Of a DNA stretch of 64,000 bases, positions 19,290 to 27,832 are shown one piece after another. How positions within the stretch are numbered: position 1 is the stretch's first letter; every line of letters begins with the position of its first letter. Made by a program: the position numbers and the translations under genes. This stretch comes from Leptospira koniambonensis (GTDB lineage Bacteria > Spirochaetota > Leptospiria > Leptospirales > Leptospiraceae): positions 62,001 through 126,000 of the forward strand of contig NZ_RQFY01000012.1 of the NCBI RefSeq assembly GCF_004769555.1, read 5' to 3'. The notes beneath the pieces were generated by a model. The model made no database searches and was not told the DNA's origin. It saw only the letters and a program-made list of their open reading frames with translations.

Positions 19290-19861
19290 CCTTTCTCCGT
19301 TAGTTTTTCTTTTAATAGAGAAAGGTCTGATCTAACTCTTTCCAAAATGGATTTTGCTTTAGTATGTTTATTTAGAAGATACTTATATTCCGGGACCGCA
19401 CGATTTTTTTCTTCTCCAATATCTGGCTCTAAGGGAAGTGTTTCCAGATCTCTGAGTGAAGCTTCTGCATCTGTTCTAATCTTGGTCCAGTTTGCAGTAT
19501 AAGAAGAATAAATTTCTTTAGGAAGTTTATCTCTGGAAACCTTGATACGTTCTTCCATTTGAGGAAGATCTATCTTTAGGAATTCGCTTAATGCTTGGGA
19601 GTCCTGGACTAATTCCTCTAAAATTCCACTTAAATGTTTTTCGATGGCCTGTCTTTGGGAGTGTATCGCCTTTTTGGCTCGGCTGAAAATCCGCAACATT
19701 GCCAAGCCGGAAAGTATCAGGACAGATAGGAATACCCAAAAGGAAAATTTGGAAATGACCCAACGGAATCCGGGAGAATCGAACCATTCCTGAAAATAGA
19801 AGGCACAAGCCCCTAAGGCTAATACGATTAAAAAGAATACGAGAGCAAGAAATCGCCTCAT
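19283..19861 (-). CDS. Two-helix membrane protein with coiled coil, unknown function
   Basis: 192 residues. Two membrane segments lie near the N-terminus (FLALVFFLIVLALGACAFYF and the WVFLSVLILSGLAML region), followed by a long charged helical region rich in Lys/Glu that should form a coiled coil. There is no catalytic motif. It overlaps the start of the double-amidase lipoprotein gene, which suggests a partner or regulator of that amidase at the inner membrane. Confidence 0.65.
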   Translation of the reverse strand: MRRFLALVFFLIVLALGACAFYFQEWFDSPGFRWVISKFSFWVFLSVLILSGLAMLRIFSRAKKAIHSQRQAIEKHLSGILEELVQDSQALSEFLKIDLPQMEERIKVSRDKLPKEIYSSYTANWTKIRTDAEASLRDLETLPLEPDIGEEKNRAVPEYKYLLNKHTKAKSILERVRSDLSLLKEKLTEKGC

Positions 19862-19937
19862 CTCTTTCTCATTTAGGAAAAGGTTTTCTTTCTGTCAAGG
19901 TCAAGACGGACCTTCTCGAAGCCGAAACTAAATAGTG

Positions 19938-20105
19938 ATGGATGCTTCTGCGAAACATTTTCCTTCTTCTTCCCGCAAATCCGACCCACCTAAAGTCGTG
20001 AACCTTGGCTTTTATCGGATCAAAAAAACTCTAAGGGAAGAAGGTTTCGAAGTAGTGGAAAAAGCAGACGGCAAGATCACTCTCGTGCTTAGAGTAAAAG
20101 ACTAG
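19938..20105 (+). CDS. Small 55-residue hypothetical protein
   Basis: A short open frame, ATG at 19938 to TAG at 20105. The product has a Ser/Pro-rich start (MDASAKHFPSSSRKS), then an alternating charged/hydrophobic part (VVNLGFYRIKKTLREEGFEV) and a final TLVLRVKD strand, which looks like a small beta-alpha-beta fold rather than random translation. It sits alone between a divergent operon and the GxxExxY cassette. The ribosome-binding site is weak. I do not recognise a family; comparison with other Leptospira genomes would decide. Confidence 0.5.
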   Translation: MDASAKHFPSSSRKSDPPKVVNLGFYRIKKTLREEGFEVVEKADGKITLVLRVKD

Positions 20106-20112
20106 AAAATTT

Positions 20113-20142
20113 CACACGGAGCTCGCGGAGGACGCAGAGAGG
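20113..20142. repeat. Left flank repeat of the GxxExxY cassette (9-bp units)
   Basis: The bases read as three successive units of eight to nine bases ending in GGAG or AGAG: ACACGGAG, CTCGCGGAG and GACGCAGAG. The repeat abuts the stop codon of the GxxExxY gene. Related units in the opposite orientation lie on the other side of that gene. Confidence 0.5.
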
Positions 20143-20143
20143 A

Positions 20144-20530
20144 TTAGTATCCATTCACTAATCGAGTAATTCCGTTTTTTAATAAATTTTCATTAAAATT
20201 AATTAGTAATCCACATTGCAGTTTCATAAGGCGCAGATAAGTTAGTGTTTGCTTGCTATGAATTGGAAGTAGCTTCTCGACTGACTTTACTTCTACGATA
20301 ATCAGATTTTCTACCAGCAAATCTACTCGAAAGGCATTCTTTAAAACAATATCTCCATACTGGAATGTGATATTCTTCTGTCGATTTACATGTAGATTTT
20401 GCTTTTGTAGCTCTTTCTCCAGAATGAATTCATAAACAGATTCGAATAAACCTGGCCCTATATCTTTATGAATTTTTAAGGCGGCGCCTATAACTATCTC
20501 TGTGATTTCATCGATTTTTAGATCTTTCAT
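20144..20530 (-). CDS. GxxExxY family protein
   Basis: 128 residues, the usual length. The name-giving motif is seen as IGPGLFESVYE near residues 24-34, followed by the conserved FRVDLLVENLIIVEVKSVEKL core, which resembles a PD-(D/E)XK nuclease-like sheet (D-x-x-V... E-V-K). Family members occur in many bacteria in several copies and their biological role is not established. On both sides there are short GC-rich repeat units (see separate entries), suggesting that gene and repeats form one movable cassette. More AT-rich than neighbouring genes. Confidence 0.85.
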   Translation of the reverse strand: MKDLKIDEITEIVIGAALKIHKDIGPGLFESVYEFILEKELQKQNLHVNRQKNITFQYGDIVLKNAFRVDLLVENLIIVEVKSVEKLLPIHSKQTLTYLRLMKLQCGLLINFNENLLKNGITRLVNGY

Positions 20531-20590
20531 GAGAATCCCGGAAAGTACAGGTCTTCAGATGCATCTTTCGATTGTAATTTTTCCCAAAAA

Positions 20591-20654
20591 CTCCGTGACC
20601 TCTGCGGTCTCTGCGTGCTAAAAATTCAGCGACTCCTAAATCCTCTGCGTCTCT
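20591..20654. repeat. Right flank repeat of the GxxExxY cassette
   Basis: Read on the minus strand, 20591-20618 gives CACGCAGAG, ACCGCAGAG and GTCACGGAG, the same unit type as the left flank but inverted relative to it. A further partial copy (AGACGCAGAGGA on the minus strand) at 20641-20654 overlaps the stop codon of the next lipoprotein gene. The sequence between 20531 and 20590 holds no gene I can see. Confidence 0.5.
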
Positions 20655-21456
20655 AAGGTGCAGATTCTTCTATCGTAGGAAGGTCGTCTGAAAATTCTTT
20701 TGGTTCTGGTTTTTTAGGGACCAAAGTTTCCCCGCAGCTTTTTTTGATCAGTGAATCTATTTTAGATTTTTCAGCAGAGTGGGGAAGTATGCGTAGATAG
20801 ATCCTATAATTGCGAACCGCTCCCGGACAATATCCGTTCTTTAAATATAAACTTCCGAGTAATCTTCTGGCGCCTGGATGAGCAGGCTCATGTTCTATGA
20901 TCTTTGTAGCGAGCCTCATCGATTTATCTGGATTTGTTTTTGCGTTCTTCTTGGATTCATCCCAGGTTTTGATCAGCTCTTCTTCATATAAATAATAGAG
21001 TTGGTTGTTTCCCATCTCTAATACTCTGAATACGATTGCGTCTTGGGCTCCGCTCTTGCATACTCCGAACCAGATATCTTCTCCGCTATCGGTCATTTTG
21101 TTTCCGCGGACTTTGATTAGGTCGCTTCCATCCAAACAACCTGCCATCTCGTATATATCTCTCATGGCTGCAGGCGAAACCGCTAGTAATACTCTGAGTT
21201 GGTTTCCGTAAGAAGCGATATCATCTTCCGGCATTGCGTCTTCCGGATTGATCACATTGGGAGAATCATTGAATATTCGAAGCTTGATAGAGGAATCTAG
21301 GACCCAATCAGGTAGATCTAGACTTTTTATAAATGCATCTTTTGGTTTCCAGAAAGATCGGATGGTCTCACAGGAAGAAAGGGTGAAAACCTGGACTCCT
21401 AATAGGATCAGGAATATGCAGAATTTGGATTTGGAAGCTTCTTTTCCGGTTGCCAC
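20653..21456 (-). CDS. Lipoprotein with C-terminal TPR-like region, unknown function
   Basis: 267 residues. The signal sequence ends QVFTLSSC, a lipobox at about residue 29. The middle part resembles no family I know; it contains two cysteines (AGCLDGSD and GVCKSG). The C-terminal third (EHEPAHPGARRLLGSLYLKNGYCPGAVRNYRIYLRILP) is TPR-like. A proline-rich acidic end follows. It is divergent from ribH with a 47-bp gap. The cassette repeat reaches into its last codon. Confidence 0.7.
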   Translation of the reverse strand: MATGKEASKSKFCIFLILLGVQVFTLSSCETIRSFWKPKDAFIKSLDLPDWVLDSSIKLRIFNDSPNVINPEDAMPEDDIASYGNQLRVLLAVSPAAMRDIYEMAGCLDGSDLIKVRGNKMTDSGEDIWFGVCKSGAQDAIVFRVLEMGNNQLYYLYEEELIKTWDESKKNAKTNPDKSMRLATKIIEHEPAHPGARRLLGSLYLKNGYCPGAVRNYRIYLRILPHSAEKSKIDSLIKKSCGETLVPKKPEPKEFSDDLPTIEESAP

Positions 21457-21503
21457 TCAGGGTAACTTGTGTTTTCTCGATATAAGAAGCAACCAGGAAA
21501 CAG

Positions 21504-21965
21504 ATGCCTCAAGAATTGAAAGCCAAGCTGGACGGAAAGGGACAAAAACATTGTATTGTTGTCTCCCGTTTTAACGAATTCATAGTCGAAAGCCTTTTGA
21601 AAGGTTCACTTGACGGACTCCATATGACAGGAGTCGAAGATAAAGATATCACTGTAGTAAGGATCCCGGGAGCATACGAACTTCCGATCGTGGTCTCTAA
21701 GGCTGCACAAAGTAAAAAATACGATTCCATCATTTGTTTAGGCGCCGTGATCCGAGGAGCTACTGCTCATTTTGATTTTGTTGCGGGAGAATCTGCAAAA
21801 GTAGGTTCTATCGGAGTGCAACATTCTGTGCCTGTGATTTTTGGAGTTTTGACCACAGATACAATTGAGCAAGCCATCGAAAGAGCAGGCACCAAAGCAG
21901 GCAATAAGGGCTACGAGGCTGCTTTGACTGCGGTGGAAATGACAAATCTGCTCAAGCTTCTCTAA
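21504..21965 (+). CDS. ribH: 6,7-dimethyl-8-ribityllumazine synthase
   Basis: 153 residues, normal length. It condenses 5-amino-6-ribitylaminouracil with 3,4-dihydroxy-2-butanone 4-phosphate, the penultimate step of riboflavin synthesis. The motifs are intact: [11 protein letters not shown] at the start, [12 protein letters not shown], and the active-site segment [14 protein letters not shown] with the catalytic histidine near residue 90. It lies three bases before nusB, the usual bacterial arrangement, and heads a run of five forward genes. Confidence 0.96.
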   Translation: MPQELKAKLDGKGQKHCIVVSRFNEFIVESLLKGSLDGLHMTGVEDKDITVVRIPGAYELPIVVSKAAQSKKYDSIICLGAVIRGATAHFDFVAGESAKVGSIGVQHSVPVIFGVLTTDTIEQAIERAGTKAGNKGYEAALTAVEMTNLLKLL

Positions 21966-21968
21966 TCT

Positions 21969-22433
21969 ATGTCTTCTTCCAGAAGGAAGTCCCGCGAAAT
22001 CGCATTAATGGCATTGTACCAGTTGGAACTGGTGAATTCCGCATTGTCGGAGGTCCTAAAGTTCCGTTGGTACGATAAAAAGATAGAAACAGAAGAAAGG
22101 GATTTTGCCATTTCTATCATAAATGGTGTTGTGAAAAACGCGGAAACAATCGATACTCTCATCAAGAAATACTCGAGGAATTGGGATTTTGCTAGAATTT
22201 CCCCGGTGAACAAATGTATTCTACGTTTGTCCATTTACGGGATATTGCATTCCAAAGAAATTCCACCCAGGGTCACCATCGACGAAGCTGTCGAGTTGAC
22301 TAAGGAATTTGAAAGCGAAAATTCGGTCCCTTTTATTAACGGGATCTTGGATTCCATCCTTCAGTACGAGACGAACCGACATGGAAAACCCGATCCGCAA
22401 GAACCGAATCTTCCTGGAGACGGAAGAACCTAA
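21969..22433 (+). CDS. nusB: Transcription antitermination factor NusB
   Basis: 154 residues. NusB with S10/NusE binds boxA RNA in ribosomal transcripts and allows antitermination. The fold signature is complete: [51 protein letters not shown], and the closing [25 protein letters not shown]. The C-terminal 15 residues ([16 protein letters not shown]) are an extension encoded where the next gene starts: the TPR gene begins 53 bases before the nusB stop, so the two overlap and are probably co-expressed. Confidence 0.95.
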   Translation: MSSSRRKSREIALMALYQLELVNSALSEVLKFRWYDKKIETEERDFAISIINGVVKNAETIDTLIKKYSRNWDFARISPVNKCILRLSIYGILHSKEIPPRVTIDEAVELTKEFESENSVPFINGILDSILQYETNRHGKPDPQEPNLPGDGRT

Positions 22434-24453
22434 ACCGTCTTATTATTACGGAGACGAACCGGAAGAGTTTCGTCCCAGACGTCATTATAATCCGACAACA
22501 TTTGCTTGGGGAGCCTTAGCTGCCTCCCTCCTTCTTTTGATCGGCCTTGCGATTTGGTATTCTTTTTTCAGAGAAGGCAGGGCCGGCTTCGGAGCAAATG
22601 GAGTTGCAGATGGCAAATCTCCTTTGATGCCTAAGGGAAGTCTTGCCCAAGAATTACAAAGACCTTATCTTCCCGAAGGCACGAACAATCCACTTCTGAC
22701 AAAATGTGTTACTTTATATAAACAGAATTATAGAAAACAATCATTCGATTATTGTACTGAGTTTTTGACAGGTCCAGCTACAAGTCAGGAGAAGTCCCTG
22801 GCTTTGACTGTGCTCGGAGTGATCTATGATGAGGATGGAAGATTTCCTCAGGCAATAGATTCATTGCAGAAGGCGATCACTCTGGATGGAAATAACGTAT
22901 ACGCTTATTATAATTTAACTTTAGCTTATGCTCATAGTGGGCAAAATTCTGCAGCCAGAAGTACAGCTCTAAAAGCGAGAGAGATTGCGCCTAATGATCC
23001 GCGTATTGCTCTAATGGCTGGAAATCTTTTCAACGAGATCAATGATCCGGACGCTGCTATAGATGCGTATAAGCAGGGACTTTCTTCTTCTCCGGATGAT
23101 CCTTATCTAACCTATAACCTTGCATTAAGTTATTTTAAAAAAGGTGAGATCCCGCAAGCTGAAGAAAATTTCAAACTTGTGGTGATGAGGGCGAGAGGTG
23201 GAAAACTCGCTGCACTTTCCAGTTCTTATTTGGGAAATATTTCCTATAATAGAGGGGATTATGTTTCCGCAGAACATTATTTTAGAGAAGCGGCAACCAT
23301 AACTCCTAACGATGCAAAAGCATTGTATAATCTTTCTATCGTTTTGAAGAAGAACGGTAAATTAGAAGAGTCCGTAAAATATCTGGAACTTGCCAATCAA
23401 GCTGGTTCTAATGACCCAGAATTATTTAGATCCATTGCGGAAGGTTTCGAACAATTAAATCAAGGAGAGCAATCTATCAATGCACTCCAAAAAGGTTTAA
23501 AATATAACCCAAACAATTTGGATCTATTATTCCAACTCGCAGAAACATATTATAATAAAGGGGACCTTCTCGCTGCAGAAGAAACTTACAGAAGGATTGT
23601 GGACTCCACACCTGGTGATAGTTTTACAGAAACTGCATTATTAAACTTAGGCGTGGTCCTAGACCAAATGGAAAGATATGGAGAAGCGATCACATATCTG
23701 AATCGTGTCTTGGATCTAAATCCTAAAAATGCAAAAGCATATTATAATTTAGGCCTTGTTTATAAACATACCGGGAATGGAACTCAGGCAATTGAAAATT
23801 TCCGTAAGGCATCTTATTTAGATCCGGATGATATCAAACCTAAGGAAGCATTGGGCGATTATTATCTCGAAAATAAATTTTATAGAGAAGCGATAGAAGA
23901 ATATTCTGCGCTCTTTAAACAAAAAGAAGATTACTACAAAGTAGCCTTGAAACTTGCAGAAGCATATATGGGCACAGGAGAATCTTCCAGCGCAGAAAAG
24001 ATCTTACTACAAGTGTTGAATAGATCCAGAAATTCGAATGAGATCAAACAGGCTCATAAGAAACTCGCACTTCTATACAATAAATCCAAAGATCCTGATC
24101 TAAAAAACAAGGCCAAAGACGAAGCATACCGTTCTGCTCATATGGATCCTGAAGATTATGAAGGCCGCTTAGTTCTTTCCAAAATCCTATTGGATTCCAA
24201 CTCTGTTTTGGATAGAGAGAAAGCGATCGAAGAATTGACTGCGATCGTAAAATCAGAAGTTAAACCTAAGACCGCATCCACTGCATATAATTATCTGGGA
24301 GTTGCATTTTATAAGAACGGGGAATATAAAAAGGCAGTTCGTTCTTTCCAAAATGCAATAGACTTAGATCCATCCAATACGGAAGCTTACGATAATAAGC
24401 GTGCCGCGACGGCCGCATTGGAGGATTCCTCCAAGAGGGACGGTCTTTTCTGA
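22381..24453 (+). CDS. Membrane-anchored TPR protein
   Basis: 690 residues from the ATG at 22381, inside the 3' end of nusB. An N-terminal cytoplasmic stretch is followed by one membrane helix (about 35-58, [19 protein letters not shown]), and then about 14 tetratricopeptide repeats with typical residues (for example [22 protein letters not shown]). TPR arrays bind other proteins; the partner is unknown. It is followed by a HEAT-repeat protein whose start overlaps its stop, so the two helical-repeat proteins are likely made together, perhaps as one envelope complex. Confidence 0.8.
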   Translation: MENPIRKNRIFLETEEPKPSYYYGDEPEEFRPRRHYNPTTFAWGALAASLLLLIGLAIWYSFFREGRAGFGANGVADGKSPLMPKGSLAQELQRPYLPEGTNNPLLTKCVTLYKQNYRKQSFDYCTEFLTGPATSQEKSLALTVLGVIYDEDGRFPQAIDSLQKAITLDGNNVYAYYNLTLAYAHSGQNSAARSTALKAREIAPNDPRIALMAGNLFNEINDPDAAIDAYKQGLSSSPDDPYLTYNLALSYFKKGEIPQAEENFKLVVMRARGGKLAALSSSYLGNISYNRGDYVSAEHYFREAATITPNDAKALYNLSIVLKKNGKLEESVKYLELANQAGSNDPELFRSIAEGFEQLNQGEQSINALQKGLKYNPNNLDLLFQLAETYYNKGDLLAAEETYRRIVDSTPGDSFTETALLNLGVVLDQMERYGEAITYLNRVLDLNPKNAKAYYNLGLVYKHTGNGTQAIENFRKASYLDPDDIKPKEALGDYYLENKFYREAIEEYSALFKQKEDYYKVALKLAEAYMGTGESSSAEKILLQVLNRSRNSNEIKQAHKKLALLYNKSKDPDLKNKAKDEAYRSAHMDPEDYEGRLVLSKILLDSNSVLDREKAIEELTAIVKSEVKPKTASTAYNYLGVAFYKNGEYKKAVRSFQNAIDLDPSNTEAYDNKRAATAALEDSSKRDGLF

Positions 24454-25790
24454 AAAGAATTCCATTCTTTTGTCTGGTTCTATTCTTCACTTTTACTTTT
24501 GGCGAAAGCATTTTTGCCGAAGAACAAAAGGATCCTTTTAAGGAATCTGTTCTTTCTAAAGGAAGATCTCAAGCCAGAGCTATCTCCGAGATCAAATCCA
24601 AAAATCGTTTGGACTTGATTAAGGAACTTCCCAAAATTATTTCAGAGCCTGACGCGAGAGAAGATAGTATCTTCGCTTCCTTAGCATTATTTTCTGAGTT
24701 AGAAGATCTGGATTCTCTTGCTCCATATTGGGCAAACGAACTCGACACAGTTTTTAAAACCACGCGTAATACAGAGATACAAACTAGGATCTTAGAACTT
24801 GCAGATCGCAAAAAAGAAAAAAGGCTGATCTATGCAGTGATTGCAGGACTCACTCATACAGATTTTGAAGTGAGACAATCTTCTTATCGATATGTGCAAG
24901 GGATCAAGGATGACAGGGCAATGCCTCACGTATTGGATCTTGCTGTTTCGACTAATCCAGTCTATAGAGAATATTTTTTAGAATCTGCTATCTGGATCAA
25001 AGACGAAAGAGTTCAAAACCTGATTAACAAATTTGCCACTGACGATATTCCTGCTCTTCGCCGAAGATTTTTTACAGTATTAAATAAGAATAATATTCCA
25101 GATAACCGCGGGAATATTCCTCGAATGGCTGCGGCAGACCCAGATGAAGATGTTCGTCTTCATGGTTTAGAGATCCTGAAGAACAGAAAAAGTAGGCAGT
25201 ATATATCTCTTTTTTATAAAGGGATCACAGAGCCAAACCCTGATCTCAGAAAGATCTGCACTGAGGCATTATTTTATCTGAATGATAAACAAGGAGCTAA
25301 ATCAGTTTCTGAACAACTAGTAAAAGAAACTATTCCTGGATTAAAAGCCAGATTGATCGATCTACTTTTGGATCTTGGAGCTCACGGAGGCGGGCAGGGA
25401 TTACTTACTATTTTGGACGTGGATAAGGATCCTGGTCTTCGTTCTCGCGCTGCAGAAGTGATGGGAAAATTAGGATTCAATCCTGGAACGAGCGAGCTCA
25501 AACGTATTTTTGAAAAAGAAAAAGTAAACGAAGTCAAACTTTCTCTCTTAAAGGCACTCGGAGAATTGAAAGACAAAACTTCTGTTCCAGCACTTATCTC
25601 TTTTGCTTCTAATAATAAAAAAGAATATCTTCCTCTTCGTTTACAAGCCATCGATACTGTTCGGATCATTGGAGATCCAGAATGTTTACCTGCATTATTC
25701 GATTCTTATGTAATTGAAAAAACTCCAGAAGTGAAATCTGAAATGGAAAAAGCGGTCCGAGAGATCATTTCTATTAAAGTATCTAAGTGA
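24450..25790 (+). CDS. Exported HEAT-repeat protein, probable CTG start
   Basis: About 446 residues if it starts at CTG 24450, which overlaps the TGA of the TPR gene as CTGA. From this codon the frame encodes [22 protein letters not shown], a textbook signal peptide, which any downstream start (TTG 24609) would lose. No ATG, GTG or TTG lies upstream in this frame near the signal. AGAGGGA ends nine bases before the CTG. The mature protein has about ten HEAT-like helical repeats (for example [22 protein letters not shown]). It is co-expressed with the TPR protein before it and the lipoprotein after it. Confidence 0.75.
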   Translation: MKRIPFFCLVLFFTFTFGESIFAEEQKDPFKESVLSKGRSQARAISEIKSKNRLDLIKELPKIISEPDAREDSIFASLALFSELEDLDSLAPYWANELDTVFKTTRNTEIQTRILELADRKKEKRLIYAVIAGLTHTDFEVRQSSYRYVQGIKDDRAMPHVLDLAVSTNPVYREYFLESAIWIKDERVQNLINKFATDDIPALRRRFFTVLNKNNIPDNRGNIPRMAAADPDEDVRLHGLEILKNRKSRQYISLFYKGITEPNPDLRKICTEALFYLNDKQGAKSVSEQLVKETIPGLKARLIDLLLDLGAHGGGQGLLTILDVDKDPGLRSRAAEVMGKLGFNPGTSELKRIFEKEKVNEVKLSLLKALGELKDKTSVPALISFASNNKKEYLPLRLQAIDTVRIIGDPECLPALFDSYVIEKTPEVKSEMEKAVREIISIKVSK

Positions 25791-25791
25791 A

Positions 25792-26397
25792 ATGCGAGTT
25801 TTCCTTCTTCTTTTAATTTTATTCACTTTTTCCTGTAAAACCACTTTGGAACGTAAATATTTGCCGGAAACTTCATGGGATAAAAAAGAAGGAAGAGCGG
25901 AGCGATCAAGTAGAGAAAGAGTCGCTTATGATGTTCGAGTTTGGGAAGTCAGGGGCCAAATTTTAAAAAACATATTAGAAGATCCTAATAATAATACTAC
26001 TGTATCTAAATCTAAAGAAAGTCTGTTAGAGTCGGATCTGGGTTGGGACCCGAAAGGAAAACGAGTGTTTTTGATAGATATCCGTCCTAATAATATTTAT
26101 CGCCCTGTGGATATGTTGGGAGAAGTTGGGATCCGTTTAGGGGAATGCGAGGGAAGGGATAAGATAGAATTTCCTTATACTTATTATTTTTTCCCCGTAG
26201 AGGAAGGCGGAGGAAGAGATGGTAAAAATCAGATCACGAAATACAAATTCGAAAATTCTAAACCTTCTTCTTCTCCAACAAAATTGAAACACAAAAATTC
26301 TTATGAAGAAGAAACCAAAAAAAGTACTAGCTGCATTTCCAGAATCCTGTTTTCAAAAAGGGTCGAATGGGTTGGAGGTTCAGATCCTTGGTTATGA
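25792..26397 (+). CDS. Lipoprotein, unknown function
   Basis: 201 residues. The signal sequence MRVFLLLLILFTFSC ends in a lipobox cysteine at residue 15. The mature protein is basic and hydrophilic, with a disordered Ser/Lys-rich region and a pair of C-terminal aromatic residues. There is no family I recognise. It starts one base after the HEAT-repeat gene stop and is the last gene of the ribH-nusB-TPR-HEAT run; the three latter proteins look like one envelope-located set. Confidence 0.65.
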   Translation: MRVFLLLLILFTFSCKTTLERKYLPETSWDKKEGRAERSSRERVAYDVRVWEVRGQILKNILEDPNNNTTVSKSKESLLESDLGWDPKGKRVFLIDIRPNNIYRPVDMLGEVGIRLGECEGRDKIEFPYTYYFFPVEEGGGRDGKNQITKYKFENSKPSSSPTKLKHKNSYEEETKKSTSCISRILFSKRVEWVGGSDPWL

Positions 26398-26437
26398 ACT
26401 TTTTACTTTTAGATTCCTGTTTGATTATTGAGACTGC

Positions 26438-26452
26438 GTTGGAATTCCGACA
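26438..26452. repeat. Imperfect palindrome GTTGGAATTCCGACA
   Basis: A GGAATTCC-centred site just past the stop of the 25792 lipoprotein gene and before the convergent Cys-rich gene, related to the sites at 31880, 43869 and 43901. Confidence 0.45.
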
Positions 26453-26461
26453 TCGACCAGA

Positions 26462-27103
26462 TCAAATATACTGCTTTAGATATTCTTTCCCTTTTAGATG
26501 GCTAGGGTAAAGAATCGGAAATTCAACTCCAGTACGTTTTCTTTTTCTGCGATACGCTTTGCTTGAATCAGTATAAACTTCGTATTCTGATTCAACTCTG
26601 AATAAAAGTTTTTCCCAGAATAGAAAATGGTTATCTATGAATTCTTGTCTTACATCTTTCGCTCTGGAAGTTAAAGGACATTTAGTTTGGAATTCTTGCA
26701 TGAATACAAGTCCCACTAAAACTCCTCTCGTATCTAAATAGGGCTCTAATGGAAAAGTCCTGCAGCTGATGGAACGATTCTCTCTTTCGCAATGAGCCGC
26801 TCCTTTGCATTCACAAAATGTAATTTTCCTATGATCGTATACTGCGAATTCTTTTTTTTCTTCCCTGGTCATTGGAACATATGCTTTCCATAAGTCTGTT
26901 CTTTTGGATAACATTTCGTATTCTGCTTTGTACAATGCAGGGAGTGCATTATCTGCTTGGCAACAAACAGGGATCCCACCGTTGGAAGGAGCACATAAAC
27001 TTCCACAATTATATTCTGTGACTTCTTCTTGAAGAAGTGAATAGTAATATTGAATTTCGTCTTCTGTTAAGGCTTTAGGGTCCGATGTCCGTGACTTCTT
27101 CAT
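26462..27103 (-). CDS. Cysteine-rich protein, possible metal-cluster family
   Basis: 213 residues with about 10 cysteines arranged in groups: NCGSLCAP, VCCQAD, FCECKGAAHCERENRSISCRTFP and KCP. This layout resembles the CxxCxxCC-type cluster proteins of the YkgJ group without matching the spacing exactly. It may bind zinc or an iron-sulfur cluster. The C-terminal part is basic. Its start overlaps by 29 bases the end of the J-like gene upstream, so the pair is translationally linked. Confidence 0.6.
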   Translation of the reverse strand: MKKSRTSDPKALTEDEIQYYYSLLQEEVTEYNCGSLCAPSNGGIPVCCQADNALPALYKAEYEMLSKRTDLWKAYVPMTREEKKEFAVYDHRKITFCECKGAAHCERENRSISCRTFPLEPYLDTRGVLVGLVFMQEFQTKCPLTSRAKDVRQEFIDNHFLFWEKLLFRVESEYEVYTDSSKAYRRKRKRTGVEFPILYPSHLKGKEYLKQYI

Positions 27104-27719
27104 TCTGCTCTATTTCTCTTTTTTTCTCTCTTACTGAGATCACTCTTTCCAGATAGAATACACGGAACAGTGTATAGGTTGTTCCCATAAACGTACAGGA
27201 AAACAAGAGTCCCCATCTACGATAGAAAAGGTCTGTGCTTGTAGAGAGCCAGCCGTTTTTCTGAAATACTACAAAAACTAGAGAAGAAAGTACTAAGGCA
27301 GAGAAGCATGCTAATATAAAATATACTGTTGCTCTGAAGATCCAAAGTTTATCTTCCCTTTCGTATTTTAACATTAGGAATTGTTTGTATAGTCTCTCAT
27401 ATTCCGTTGGGGTGGAAATTTTTTGAACTTCGAAATATTCTTCGAATTCTTCCGGCACCCCTTCAGGATCTGGAAGCACCAATTCATAATCTAAGGAAGA
27501 ATCATAACGTTTTCGTCTGGTGGGATCTGATAGATGATAATATGCCTCTGCTCCTTCTCTCAATTCTGAGTCTTTCCAAGGCACCCAAGAATGTTCTTGG
27601 AGATTCTGTACATATCGATGAAAAGCTTCTTCCACAGCTCGAGGAGAGGCATCTCTGGAAAGATCCAATAATACATAATAGTCAATTTTACGACTAAGTC
27701 CAGCTCCGGATCGATTCAT
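27075..27719 (-). CDS. J-domain-like membrane protein lacking HPD
   Basis: 214 residues. Residues about 12-75 have the helical outline of a J domain (DYYVLLDLSRDASPRAVEEAF, then AEAYYHLSDPTRRKRYDSSL), which normally stimulates Hsp70 ATPase through an HPD tripeptide between helices 2 and 3. That tripeptide is missing: the loop reads EHSWVPWKDS. Two membrane helices follow (about 125-145 and 160-185) and a charged tail. It overlaps the Cys-rich gene. It is therefore a degenerate J-like adaptor anchored in the inner membrane rather than a normal co-chaperone. Confidence 0.6.
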   Translation of the reverse strand: MNRSGAGLSRKIDYYVLLDLSRDASPRAVEEAFHRYVQNLQEHSWVPWKDSELREGAEAYYHLSDPTRRKRYDSSLDYELVLPDPEGVPEEFEEYFEVQKISTPTEYERLYKQFLMLKYEREDKLWIFRATVYFILACFSALVLSSLVFVVFQKNGWLSTSTDLFYRRWGLLFSCTFMGTTYTLFRVFYLERVISVREKKREIEQNEEVTDIGP

Positions 27720-27832
27720 CTTATACGTCTTTAGAAGAATTCTGATTATGATCCTATCCTGGCAGGAAAGGAAACTTTTTTTTAAGGTTTCGAGCGGGTT
27801 GACAGGCTCTTTACTTCTCCAAAACTGGACCT

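Noticed and set aside
20113..20654. Reading the repeats around the GxxExxY gene as a CRISPR or as tRNA remnants
   Set aside because: The units are only 8-10 bp with no unique spacers and no cloverleaf; they fit short tandem units.
24609..25790. TTG 24609 as the start of the HEAT-repeat gene
   Set aside because: It would discard an in-frame signal peptide and has no ribosome-binding site; CTG 24450 explains both.
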